Assembly: GCF_024714475.1 (NCBI RefSeq)
Contig: NZ_JAMZMI010000001.1
Coordinates: 558,001-622,000 of the forward strand
DNA from: Marinoscillum sp. MHG1-6
GTDB taxonomy: Bacteria > Bacteroidota > Bacteroidia > Cytophagales > Cyclobacteriaceae
Direction of reading: 5' to 3'
Length of the DNA stretch: 64,000 nucleotides
Position 1 is the first letter of the stretch. Every line of letters starts with the position of its first letter. This document shows positions 46,896 through 55,369 of the stretch, in pieces. A program made the position numbers and the translations under genes. The notes below the pieces were generated by a model, which was given only the letters and a program-made list of their open reading frames with translations, had not been told where the DNA came from and made no database searches.

Positions 46896-47282
46896 TTAGT
46901 CGTCATCATTTTCATCATCGGAATCAGATGATGGGATATCTAAACTATCAATAAGACGGTCGAGGTGGGAAGCTTTTTCCTCCGTGTCGTCGTGGAAAAA
47001 GGCTATTTCCGGAACGATGCGTACCTGCTTGCCAATTTTATTTCCTAACAACTTCCGTATTTCACTTTTCATCTCGTTGAGCCTGAAAAAGACATCGTCA
47101 GCGTCCGCGATCGGAAGAACACTTAAAAAGAGTTTAGCAAAGCTTAGGTCAGGAGAAACTTCTACACCCGTCAGCGTGACCAGGCTTTTTCCAAAAAAAT
47201 GTCGTGGGTCTTTTTGGAAGATTTCGCCCATGTCTTTTTGTAATTGTCGCGCGTATTTGTGTTGTCTTTTACCCTGCATCAT
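46896..47282 (-). CDS. rbfA: Ribosome-binding factor A
   Basis: A 128-residue KH-fold protein that binds the 30S subunit and assists maturation of the 5' end of 16S rRNA, important in cold growth. Recognisable stretches are KYARQLQKDMGEIFQKD at the N-terminus, LVTLTGVEVSPDLSFAKLFLSV, and LGNKIGKQVRIVPEIAFFHDDTEEKA. It ends in an acidic tail (SDSDDENDDD). It is the first gene of a two-gene operon with the LolC/E-type permease, 63 bases divergent from a membrane-protein gene. Confidence 0.95.
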   Translation of the reverse strand: MMQGKRQHKYARQLQKDMGEIFQKDPRHFFGKSLVTLTGVEVSPDLSFAKLFLSVLPIADADDVFFRLNEMKSEIRKLLGNKIGKQVRIVPEIAFFHDDTEEKASHLDRLIDSLDIPSSDSDDENDDD

Positions 47283-47345
47283 ATCGGCAAATATCCATAA
47301 TTAATTTGTTAATTTCGAGCTGCACAATTCTGCAACAAACTCAGC

Positions 47346-48728
47346 TTGATTAAGTTTTTTAGAAAAAATGACCCTTATCGATTGATCTGGATATTTCTGA
47401 TCCTGGTAGCGATTAGATTGATCTGGACAATCCCCGGAATGCCAATGTCTTTGCAGACCCTCAAATTTCTTCTGCTTGGGGAGAGGCTGGGAGATGGTTG
47501 GATCATGTATAAAGAAACATTTGATTACACAGCTCCTCTTTCGGCAATGATCTATAAATGGCTGAATGTCATTTTTGGAGCAGGTTATTGGGTGCATGTG
47601 GTGTTTTCCTCTTTTCTGGTGATTATTCAGGCAGGGATACTTAATTCAATATTGTTGAAGAATAAGGTTTATGACGAGAACGGTTATTTACCCGCATTTT
47701 TATATGTGATTTTAATGTCTTCCTGCACGGATTTTTTTGTGCTGTCTCCAGAATTGATGAGTCTGACCTTCATTATCCTTTCACTTAATCAAATATTCCG
47801 AAGAATTGATAATATCGCTACGGACGAATTGTTTCTCTATGCGGGCATTTACATTGGCCTGGCTACGGCATTTTATCTTCCAGCGATTATCTATTTCATC
47901 ATATTCCTATTTTCGCTGGTAATCTTCACTTCGGCCATTCTAAGGCGTCTGCTACTTTTTGTTTACGGATTTGCGATGATCTTTTTGATTATTGCTGCCT
48001 ACTATTTTTGGTTCGGTGCTATCGATGATTTCTGGAGTTCATTTGTAGTAGCGGGCTTCAACAAGCCTAAGGACTTTTTGTTGTCTTATGGCGAACTTCT
48101 TGAATTCTCTTATGTCCTGCTTGCCGTGCTGGTGCTGTCACTGACCGTGTTTGTCACTTCTCGTTTTACTAATTTTCAGGTGAATGTAATGCGGGTGATG
48201 ATGTTGTTTTTAATTGCAGCGGGGGCATCTCTGCTTATCTCCAGAGAGATCACCGGGTCGAGCCTGGTCTTTTTCATTGCGCCGATGGCCTATTTTCTTG
48301 CTTACTACCTTATGGGCTTGAGACGGTGGATCTTTAAGCTGGTGATTCCGACGTTAATTCTTTTCTCACTGCTAGCTTATCCATATTATTTGCTTCAGGG
48401 TAGTGATCAGGAATATTTTGTGGAAACGCAGGAAATAGATCAGCCCGGAGAGCCTGTTCGACTGATGATCCTTGGTGAAGATCTTACAAGGTACGAGGGA
48501 AGTAAAATTAGCGGACCCTTTATCGATGGATATATTGGTCAACAAAGGCTGGAGGGCCTGGATTATTATCAGCAGGCCTCACAGCTTTATGATGTCCTGA
48601 GCCGATCAAATGCAGAAATGATCATTGATGAATGGAATAAAATCCCGTTGATATTTGAACGGTTTCCTGATCTTGAGGAGCAATACAAAAAGGTGTCAGC
48701 AGACACCTATGTCAAAATTAACAGTTGA
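47346..48728 (+). CDS. DUF6427-type polytopic membrane protein
   Basis: A 460-residue integral membrane protein with about a dozen hydrophobic segments, matching the Bacteroidota family known as DUF6427 by its N-terminus (MIKFFRKNDPYR) and overall topology. Function is not established. The frame is open back to a stop at 47310, yet contains no ATG or GTG near the conserved N-terminus, so translation must begin at the TTG at 47346. The C-terminal ~80 residues are soluble (IDQPGEPVRLMILGEDL onward). Its stop overlaps rpiB on the other strand by 11 bases. Confidence 0.8.
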   Translation: MIKFFRKNDPYRLIWIFLILVAIRLIWTIPGMPMSLQTLKFLLLGERLGDGWIMYKETFDYTAPLSAMIYKWLNVIFGAGYWVHVVFSSFLVIIQAGILNSILLKNKVYDENGYLPAFLYVILMSSCTDFFVLSPELMSLTFIILSLNQIFRRIDNIATDELFLYAGIYIGLATAFYLPAIIYFIIFLFSLVIFTSAILRRLLLFVYGFAMIFLIIAAYYFWFGAIDDFWSSFVVAGFNKPKDFLLSYGELLEFSYVLLAVLVLSLTVFVTSRFTNFQVNVMRVMMLFLIAAGASLLISREITGSSLVFFIAPMAYFLAYYLMGLRRWIFKLVIPTLILFSLLAYPYYLLQGSDQEYFVETQEIDQPGEPVRLMILGEDLTRYEGSKISGPFIDGYIGQQRLEGLDYYQQASQLYDVLSRSNAEMIIDEWNKIPLIFERFPDLEEQYKKVSADTYVKINS

Positions 48729-49152
48729 TTTTGTCTACTCTTCTTTGGTGTCGGCCTCCTTCAAAAGGGGTGTTAATAAAAGTCTCTACCATGCTTTCAG
48801 CCAGTTCGTAAGCTGTAAACCTTGCTGCAAAGCAAATAACATTAGAGTTGTTGTGTTCCCGTGTAACTTTTGCGATATCACGGTCCCAACACAATGCAGC
48901 TCTGATTCCCTGATGCTTGTTGGCAGTGATCGTAACACCCTGCCCGGAACCACAGATTAGCACACCGAAATCGTACTCACCTTTTTCTATTGCTTCACAG
49001 GTTGGGTGTACAAAGTCTGGGTAATCAGCAGAATCTGTCGAATAGGGTCCAAAGTCCTTTACCTCGTAACCATTGTTCTTCAACCACTCAACCATTTTCT
49101 CTTTGTAGTAGTAGCCGGCATGGTCACCACCTATTGCTATTTTCTTACTCAT
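48718..49152 (-). CDS. rpiB: Ribose 5-phosphate isomerase B
   Basis: A 144-residue RpiB/LacAB-type isomerase interconverting ribulose and ribose 5-phosphate in the pentose phosphate pathway. GGDHAGYYYKEKM lies at the N-terminus, and the active-site loop LICGSGQGVTITANKH holds the catalytic Cys67. Its start overlaps the end of tatC by 8 bases, so it is translated as the last gene of the glyA-tatC-rpiB transcript. The end runs into the convergent DUF6427 gene. Confidence 0.95.
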   Translation of the reverse strand: MSKKIAIGGDHAGYYYKEKMVEWLKNNGYEVKDFGPYSTDSADYPDFVHPTCEAIEKGEYDFGVLICGSGQGVTITANKHQGIRAALCWDRDIAKVTREHNNSNVICFAARFTAYELAESMVETFINTPFEGGRHQRRVDKINC

Positions 49153-49978
49153 TTGCTATTATCTCTGTTGATAGTTCTCGTTTTGTTACTCTCTTGGATA
49201 TAAAGATACCAATTTCATACAGGGCCGTGAGCGGGATCGCCACCAATACCTGGCTAAACGGATCAGGAGGGGTGAGCATGGCTCCCAATAAAAGGATCAC
49301 GACAATCGCGTGTCGTCTAAATCGAATCATCAGGCTCGGTGAAAGTAGTCCGGCCTTGGTCAGAAAATAGACCACAATCGGAAGCTGAAATAGTAATCCG
49401 CATCCCATTACGAGCATCACTAAGGTGGTGACATAGGATATGATATCAAACTCATTAATAATAGATGGGTCGAGCTGATATCCCGCCAAAAAGTTGATTG
49501 AAAGCGGTGACACAATGAAATAACCAAATGACACTCCTATCATGAACAACACGCTCACGAAAAAAGTGGCACCTCTTGTTGCATTTCTTTCCTTAGGGTA
49601 GAGTCCTGGCTTAATAAACCGCCAGATTTCCCAAAAGGCATATGGAAAGGCAAAGATCAAACCGACCACAAAAGACGCAGTGATATGCATCGTGAATTGA
49701 CCCGTCATTTGACGGCTTTGAAGTGTGAAGGGCAGATCGTCTATGCACAATGCATCGAGCTGCAACACCTGCGAAAGCTCACACATCATCCTATACGTCC
49801 AAAAATCAGTTCTGGAAGGACCTAAAATGATCGTATGGAAGATGATGCTTTTGGCAATAAACGCCGCGATAGAAAAAACAACAATTGCTATCAGCGAACG
49901 GATAATATGCCACCTAAGCTCCTCGAGGTGATCGAGAAAGCCCATCTCACTTTCCTCTTCAATCTGGTCTAAAGGCAT
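49145..49978 (-). CDS. tatC: Twin-arginine translocase subunit TatC
   Basis: The substrate-receptor subunit of the Tat system, which exports folded proteins across the inner membrane. The 277-residue protein has the cytosolic N-terminus with FLDHLEELRWHIIRSL, characteristic of TatC, and six membrane helices. The first periplasmic loop is somewhat long (about 60-110, with two cysteines in MCELSQVLQLDALC). No tatA or tatB is in the window. It lies 7 bases after glyA and overlaps rpiB. Confidence 0.95.
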   Translation of the reverse strand: MPLDQIEEESEMGFLDHLEELRWHIIRSLIAIVVFSIAAFIAKSIIFHTIILGPSRTDFWTYRMMCELSQVLQLDALCIDDLPFTLQSRQMTGQFTMHITASFVVGLIFAFPYAFWEIWRFIKPGLYPKERNATRGATFFVSVLFMIGVSFGYFIVSPLSINFLAGYQLDPSIINEFDIISYVTTLVMLVMGCGLLFQLPIVVYFLTKAGLLSPSLMIRFRRHAIVVILLLGAMLTPPDPFSQVLVAIPLTALYEIGIFISKRVTKRELSTEIIANE

Positions 49979-49985
49979 AGGCTAA

Positions 49986-51257
49986 TTATTGGTACAAAGG
50001 GAATTCCTTCATCCAATTGTTCACGGCCGCTTTAACTTCAGCAATTTTTGCCTCGTTTTCATGATTGGTTAAAACCGTGTCGATAAAGTCAGCAATCTTA
50101 ACCATGTCATCTTCCTTCATTCCCCTTGTTGTCACAGCGGAAGTTCCAACCCTCATTCCTGAAGTTATGAATGGCGATTGCGTATCGAAAGGAACCATGT
50201 TTTTATTTACTGTAATGTCTGCCTTGATCAGAGCATTTTCAGCATCTTTTCCGGTAAGTCCCTTTGATCTAAGATCGATCAGCATCAAGTGATTGTCGGT
50301 ACCGCCGGAGATGATTTTATAACCTTTATCTACGAATGCCTGAGCCATAACTTTGGCATTTTTTTGAACCTGAAGCACATAGTTCATATAATCGTCAGAT
50401 AGCGCCTCACCAAATGCAACCGCCTTTGCCGCGATGACGTGCTCAAGTGGCCCACCTTGCATACCAGGGAAAACTCCTGAGTCCAAAATGGAGCTCATCT
50501 TTCTTACAGTTCCCTTTGCAGTGGTTATGCCAAATGGATTTTCTCCATCTTCTCTTAACATGATCAGACCACCTCTTGGCCCTCTTAAAGTCTTGTGCGT
50601 AGTGGTGGTTACTATATGACAATGATCAAGTGGGTCATTCAATAGACCACGTGCAATTAATCCTGCCGGGTGAGAAATATCAGCCAACAACACTGCTCCC
50701 ACTTCGTCCGCAATAGCGCGGAATCTTTCGTAATCCCAGTCTCTTGAGTAGGCAGATGCACCACATATAATCATTTTAGGCTTCACCTCTTTGGCTTTTG
50801 CCTCAACTTTATCCATATCAATGAGCCCGGTATCTTCTTCTACTCCGTAAAAATTGGCATCAAAATATTTTCCTGAAAAGTTGACCGGTGACCCATGCGA
50901 AAGGTGACCACCATGGGATAAATCAAAACCAAGGATGGTATCTCCCGGATTCAGGCAAGCCAAAAAGACAGCCGCATTTGCCTGCGCACCTGAGTGAGGC
51001 TGAACGTTCGCCCAGGTAGCTCCGAAAAGCTCTTTTGCTCTTTCTATGGCCAGAGACTCTACCTCGTCTACCACTTCGCAACCACCATAATATCGCTTTC
51101 CGGGCAGTCCTTCTGCGTATTTATTGGTAAGTACGCTCCCCTGAGCTTCCATTACCTGTGGTGAAGTGAAGTTTTCAGAAGCGATAAGCTCGATACCTTC
51201 TTCTTGTCTTTTTTGCTCCTGATTGATTAGTTGGAAAACCTTTTCGTCTCTAGTCAT
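49986..51257 (-). CDS. glyA: Serine hydroxymethyltransferase
   Basis: A PLP enzyme converting serine and tetrahydrofolate to glycine and 5,10-methylene-tetrahydrofolate, the main source of one-carbon units. The 423-residue protein is full length, with LIASENF at the N-terminus, [14 protein letters not shown], and [14 protein letters not shown] containing the Schiff-base lysine Lys222. A textbook Bacteroidota promoter lies 54 bases upstream. It heads an operon with tatC and rpiB. Confidence 0.97.
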   Translation of the reverse strand: MTRDEKVFQLINQEQKRQEEGIELIASENFTSPQVMEAQGSVLTNKYAEGLPGKRYYGGCEVVDEVESLAIERAKELFGATWANVQPHSGAQANAAVFLACLNPGDTILGFDLSHGGHLSHGSPVNFSGKYFDANFYGVEEDTGLIDMDKVEAKAKEVKPKMIICGASAYSRDWDYERFRAIADEVGAVLLADISHPAGLIARGLLNDPLDHCHIVTTTTHKTLRGPRGGLIMLREDGENPFGITTAKGTVRKMSSILDSGVFPGMQGGPLEHVIAAKAVAFGEALSDDYMNYVLQVQKNAKVMAQAFVDKGYKIISGGTDNHLMLIDLRSKGLTGKDAENALIKADITVNKNMVPFDTQSPFITSGMRVGTSAVTTRGMKEDDMVKIADFIDTVLTNHENEAKIAEVKAAVNNWMKEFPLYQ

Positions 51258-51310
51258 TTTGAAAAATTTGCCCCAATTCGAGGAAGAATGGGAGGTGGTT
51301 TTTAAAGCGG

Positions 51311-51341
51311 CAAAATTAGTAGGTTGCGGTCACTTTAACAA
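51311..51341 (-). promoter_or_regulatory. Promoter of glyA-tatC-rpiB
   Basis: On the minus strand TTG (51339-51341) is followed after exactly 20 bases by TAATTTTG (51311-51318), a full match to the Bacteroidota TTG / TAnnTTTG consensus. Transcription would start near 51305, giving a leader of about 48 bases. It is the best promoter match found in the window. Confidence 0.65.
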
Positions 51342-51359
51342 TCAGATTTTCCACACTGA

Positions 51360-51390
51360 TTGTAATACCATAATTTTAGGGCAAACTTTG
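51360..51390 (+). promoter_or_regulatory. Candidate promoter of pheA-radA
   Basis: On the plus strand TTG (51360-51362) is followed after 20 bases by AAACTTTG (51383-51390), one mismatch from TAnnTTTG. The predicted start near 51396 leaves only about 13 bases before the pheA ATG. It lies back to back with the glyA promoter in the same 151-base gap. Confidence 0.45.
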
Positions 51391-51408
51391 ATTTTTGACT
51401 GAATACGG

Positions 51409-52473
51409 ATGCTTGAGGAACTGCGCAAGGAAATAGACCAATTGGATGATGAACTTATCAATCTCCTGAATAAAAGAATGGAGGTGGTTAAGAAGGTCGG
51501 GTCATTCAAAAGAGACAGCAATACAGCCATTTACCGACCTGAAAGAGAGAAGGCAATCATTGATCGTCTGGAGGCTAATAGTATAGGGGGGCTGCTTAAT
51601 CGTGCGGCTATTGAAGCGATATTTTTGGAAATATTTGCTGTGAGCCGAAATTATGAGTTGCCCGAGCGTGTCGCCTATTTAGGGCCAGAGGGCAGTTTTA
51701 CACATCAGGCTGCTGAATCCAGGTATGGTGCCATGAGTGACTACATCCCATTGGATTCCATTTCTTCGGTTTTTGAAGCGGTAAAAACTTCAAGAGCCCG
51801 TTTTGGGGTGATCCCAATTGAGAACAATCAGGAGGGCACGGTTCAGGAAACTATCGATTTTCTTGCCAGGCATAAATTAACCATCGCCGCAGAGATCGTA
51901 TTACCAATACATTTTGCCTTTGCATCCAAAGAGGAAAATCTCGAAAATATCAAGGTGGTTTATTCAAGGGACATTGCTTTTAGACAATGCAAAAACTTCC
52001 TTGAGGACTACTTTAATCATTCTGTTGAGCTGAAACCAGTTAGTTCCACCAGCAAGGCATGCAAAATTGCTTTGGAAGAAGATAATGCTGCGGCGATCTG
52101 TGCTCCGATTGCGGCTAGGCAATACGAGCTGCCAATACTTTATAATAACATTCAGGACTCGGCAGACAACCAAACAAGATTTTTGATCATCAGTCAGAAT
52201 TTTGTGAATGAGCCGAGCGGTGAGGATAAAACTTCCATCATTGCCAACTTGCCCGATGAACCGGGATCCTTGGTGCGGTTCTTACAGCAATTCCAAAATG
52301 CCGGGATCAACCTGTGCAAGGTTGAAAGCCGTCCTGCGAAGCAGGGAACGACTTTCAAATACGTGTTTTTTGTGGAGTTTGAAGGCCACTTTAACGACCC
52401 GAATGTTCAGAATACCATCAAACCTTATTTGGATCATATTACCTGGCTGGGTAGCTACGTTCAGATTTGTTGA
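51409..52473 (+). CDS. pheA: Bifunctional chorismate mutase/prephenate dehydratase
   Basis: Converts chorismate to prephenate and then phenylpyruvate, committing to phenylalanine. Of 354 residues, 1-90 are an AroQ-type chorismate mutase (LRKEIDQLDDELINLLNKRM). About 97-270 are the prephenate dehydratase, with YLGPEGSFTHQA, IPIENNQEGTV and DNQTRFLII. The ACT domain (about 275-354) carries the phenylalanine-binding ESRP motif, so feedback inhibition is expected. radA begins 17 bases downstream. Confidence 0.95.
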   Translation: MLEELRKEIDQLDDELINLLNKRMEVVKKVGSFKRDSNTAIYRPEREKAIIDRLEANSIGGLLNRAAIEAIFLEIFAVSRNYELPERVAYLGPEGSFTHQAAESRYGAMSDYIPLDSISSVFEAVKTSRARFGVIPIENNQEGTVQETIDFLARHKLTIAAEIVLPIHFAFASKEENLENIKVVYSRDIAFRQCKNFLEDYFNHSVELKPVSSTSKACKIALEEDNAAAICAPIAARQYELPILYNNIQDSADNQTRFLIISQNFVNEPSGEDKTSIIANLPDEPGSLVRFLQQFQNAGINLCKVESRPAKQGTTFKYVFFVEFEGHFNDPNVQNTIKPYLDHITWLGSYVQIC

Positions 52474-52490
52474 TCTTATGATATACTGGT

Positions 52491-53858
52491 GTGGCTAAAA
52501 CCAAAACTACTTTCTATTGTCAAAACTGCGGGGCCAATTCTCCCAAATGGGTGGGAAAATGTGCGTCTTGTGGCGAATGGAATACCTACGTGGAGGAGTT
52601 AGTTCAAAAGGCCACTGCGAGTTCACGAGAGGTGTGGCATGGCAATGGGGAAAGGCAGAGCCCGCAAAAAATTCAGGATGTCACCTTTGATGAGCAAAAC
52701 AGGATCAATACCGGATCAACGGAGTTAAATAGAACACTGGGCGGAGGCATCGTTCCAGGGTCGCTGGTACTAATAGGAGGCGAACCGGGCATTGGTAAGT
52801 CGACCCTACTACTTCAAATGACCATTCGCCTTCCGAAAATTAAAACGTTATATGTTTCCGGTGAGGAAAGCCTGGAGCAGATTCGAATGAGGGCGGAACG
52901 TATTGGGATAAGGTCAGAATCTTGTTTTCTCCTGGCGGAAACTTCATTGGTCGAAATCTTGAATCAGACAAACCATATGAAACCAGATCTGCTGGTTATT
53001 GACTCAATCCAAACACTCTATTCGGATGATATTGAAGCCTCGGTTGGATCTATTTCTCAGGTAAGAGAATGCACCGGTCGATTGATGAAATATGCGAAGC
53101 AGACCAACACACCGGTAATGCTGGTAGGCCATGTGAATAAAGATGGAGCTATTGCTGGCCCTAAGGTGCTGGAGCACATGGTGGATACCGTTCTCCAGTT
53201 TGAAGGCGATCGGCATTTGACTTATAGGATTCTTCGAACCTCAAAAAATCGATTTGGATCAACTTCTGAATTGGGGATTTTTGAAATGCGTGAGGCCGGT
53301 CTTCGAGAAGTTACTAATCCATCTGAAGTTCTTATTTCCCCGCGAGAGGCATTCCTGAGTGGTGTAGGTATCGGCGCCACCATGGAAGGAAACCGACCCT
53401 TGTTAATCGAGGTGCAGTCTTTGGTGAGCCCGGCAACTTATGGAACCCCTCAGCGGAGTACCACAGGATTGGATGTGAAGCGGCTGAACATGCTCCTGGC
53501 TGTACTTGAAAAGAGAATTGGGCTTAGATTGAGTGCACAGGATGTATTTTTAAACATAGCCGGAGGGTTGAGAGTGAATGATCCGGCGTTGGACCTTTCT
53601 ATTTGCGCCTCCATATTTTCCTCATTTGATGAGGTCCCGATTCCTGAAAAGGCGTGCTTCTCAGCAGAAGTTGGTTTGGGCGGAGAAATTCGAGCAGTCA
53701 ATCGCATAGAATCCCGAATATCAGAAGCAGCTAAACTAGGTTTTGAAGAAATTTATGTTTCAAAGCATAACATTAAAGGACTGGACCTGAAAAAGTTTGA
53801 AATTAATGTGAAGGCCCACGGAAAACTATCTGAGGTTTTTGAGGCTTTGTTTCGTTAA
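52491..53858 (+). CDS. radA: DNA repair protein RadA
   Basis: A RecA-like ATPase that promotes branch migration in recombination. The 455-residue protein starts with GTG at 52491. It has a C4 zinc finger (Cys10, 13, 24, 27), the Walker A GGEPGIGKST (97-105), the RadA-specific KNRFGS motif near 255, and a Lon-protease-like C-terminal domain (LNIAGGLRVNDPALDLS). It is probably co-transcribed with pheA. The stop overlaps the convergent DUF5723 gene by 4 bases. Confidence 0.96.
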   Translation: MAKTKTTFYCQNCGANSPKWVGKCASCGEWNTYVEELVQKATASSREVWHGNGERQSPQKIQDVTFDEQNRINTGSTELNRTLGGGIVPGSLVLIGGEPGIGKSTLLLQMTIRLPKIKTLYVSGEESLEQIRMRAERIGIRSESCFLLAETSLVEILNQTNHMKPDLLVIDSIQTLYSDDIEASVGSISQVRECTGRLMKYAKQTNTPVMLVGHVNKDGAIAGPKVLEHMVDTVLQFEGDRHLTYRILRTSKNRFGSTSELGIFEMREAGLREVTNPSEVLISPREAFLSGVGIGATMEGNRPLLIEVQSLVSPATYGTPQRSTTGLDVKRLNMLLAVLEKRIGLRLSAQDVFLNIAGGLRVNDPALDLSICASIFSSFDEVPIPEKACFSAEVGLGGEIRAVNRIESRISEAAKLGFEEIYVSKHNIKGLDLKKFEINVKAHGKLSEVFEALFR

Positions 53859-55369
53859 TTCGGATCGTTGTTAGGGAAGTACTCCTCTTTCTTCCTTCTT
53901 TTCTGTTTTGGTATGACATTGTAAATGCCATCATTACTTCTCACCTTCACTTTTGAGCCCATGAAGCTCTGATTTTTGGCACCTCCGGACGACTTTCTTT
54001 TTGTATCATTCTTATTTTTATCAAAGGTGGTCATCGCCCCACCTCCAGTGATTCCGGAGCTTCTTTGCCGGATTACAAAATTGATCCCTACGCGCGCATC
54101 AAATGCCTGAAATTTGGTCAGATCAAAATTAACCACCTGATCTACCGCCATATAGAACTGTACCGGGCCACCCTGAACAGCAAAGCTGGAACCGATGTTG
54201 AAAAATTGCTGAGGGAGCTTGGTAAGGTTCACGGACCCAACAAAAAAGTTTCCGAACCTTTGCCGGTACCCCACTCCTAGCATGGTATTCAGTTTTCCCT
54301 GAAGGTATCTCGTTCCAATACTGGAAACAACGTCTCCGCCAGGGTAGGGAGTATGGTACACCCAGCTGGCAAATATCTTTGTTCCAAGCAAGGTGGTATA
54401 GCTGTTATTGTTACTCCTCTTTTTAAAATGACCCGCTAAAGTATCGAGGATGGTTTTTCGAACATTGTTTAGTTGATTCAGGTCAACACCGGTATAGGAA
54501 AAAGTTGTGTCCTGTAAGTAATGGTTCTTAATGTCCTCCTTCCAGGAAATGAAACCCAGATCAACGATAGACCCTGAGATAACATTGTATTTGTTCATTT
54601 GCCACTCAAATCCTAAATCTACGGCAAAACCGGTATTTTTATTAAATCCATAATGTGATCCATCTCCGATCAGGTCCATACCTGAAGTCCTGAGCATAGC
54701 ACCTTCCAGTTCCCCCGTGATATCATAGCTTTCAGCCGAAGTGCTCACAAAGGCAGATTGATTGCCTGGAGTACTGACATTGGTGAAGCCCTGCAGATAT
54801 TTAAGCCGGGCACCCATGACTACAGGAAAATCAGGTGATGGTAGCGTAACTCCCAGCCCTATTTCTCTGAAATGCGAAATGTTCGCTCTGTTTTTACCCA
54901 CCTCAACCCGTTGATCAATCAATGAGTTATTTCCCTTTACAAAAAATTTAATGGTTTGCTGGGTAAAGAAGACATCAGACTCAAACCGTTCATTGGCAAA
55001 GGCTGAAATGGAGAGACCATTATTAAGTCTGACACCAAGATGTAAAAGTCCGATGGTCGAATGCACCCTTATCAGGTTATTATTTCCCATCGCTTTCAGG
55101 GCAGTTCTGGGATATATTTTTGGATTACCTGTTTCGGGGTTCGTTGCGATTACCTCACTATATCCCAGCCTGTTATTATAGTTAAGATGAATACCTGAAA
55201 GCACTGGCAGACCGAAGAAAATCTTACCATCCGGTAGATGCGTGGGATTGTAGCTGGAGTTTTGAAACGTGGTTCCACCCAGCTGATAAAATGACAGACT
55301 GGTTTGGGCGTGAACGAGGCTCAATCCCGATAAACAAAGGGTCAATATGACGGCACCAAGTTTTTTCAC
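53855..55369 (-). CDS. DUF5723-type outer-membrane protein
   Basis: A 504-residue exported protein (signal peptide ending LVHAQ) with alternating beta-strand composition, resembling a Bacteroidota family of predicted outer-membrane barrels known as DUF5723. The N-terminal FYQLGGTTFQNSSYNPTHLPDGK is typical. A basic, flexible tail follows (about 440-504, KNKNDTKRKSSGG and QKRRKKEEYF). Function unknown. Its start codon overlaps the stop of the upstream lipoprotein gene by 4 bases (ATGA), so the two are translated together and may form an envelope complex. Confidence 0.8.
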   Translation of the reverse strand: MKKLGAVILTLCLSGLSLVHAQTSLSFYQLGGTTFQNSSYNPTHLPDGKIFFGLPVLSGIHLNYNNRLGYSEVIATNPETGNPKIYPRTALKAMGNNNLIRVHSTIGLLHLGVRLNNGLSISAFANERFESDVFFTQQTIKFFVKGNNSLIDQRVEVGKNRANISHFREIGLGVTLPSPDFPVVMGARLKYLQGFTNVSTPGNQSAFVSTSAESYDITGELEGAMLRTSGMDLIGDGSHYGFNKNTGFAVDLGFEWQMNKYNVISGSIVDLGFISWKEDIKNHYLQDTTFSYTGVDLNQLNNVRKTILDTLAGHFKKRSNNNSYTTLLGTKIFASWVYHTPYPGGDVVSSIGTRYLQGKLNTMLGVGYRQRFGNFFVGSVNLTKLPQQFFNIGSSFAVQGGPVQFYMAVDQVVNFDLTKFQAFDARVGINFVIRQRSSGITGGGAMTTFDKNKNDTKRKSSGGAKNQSFMGSKVKVRSNDGIYNVIPKQKRRKKEEYFPNNDPN

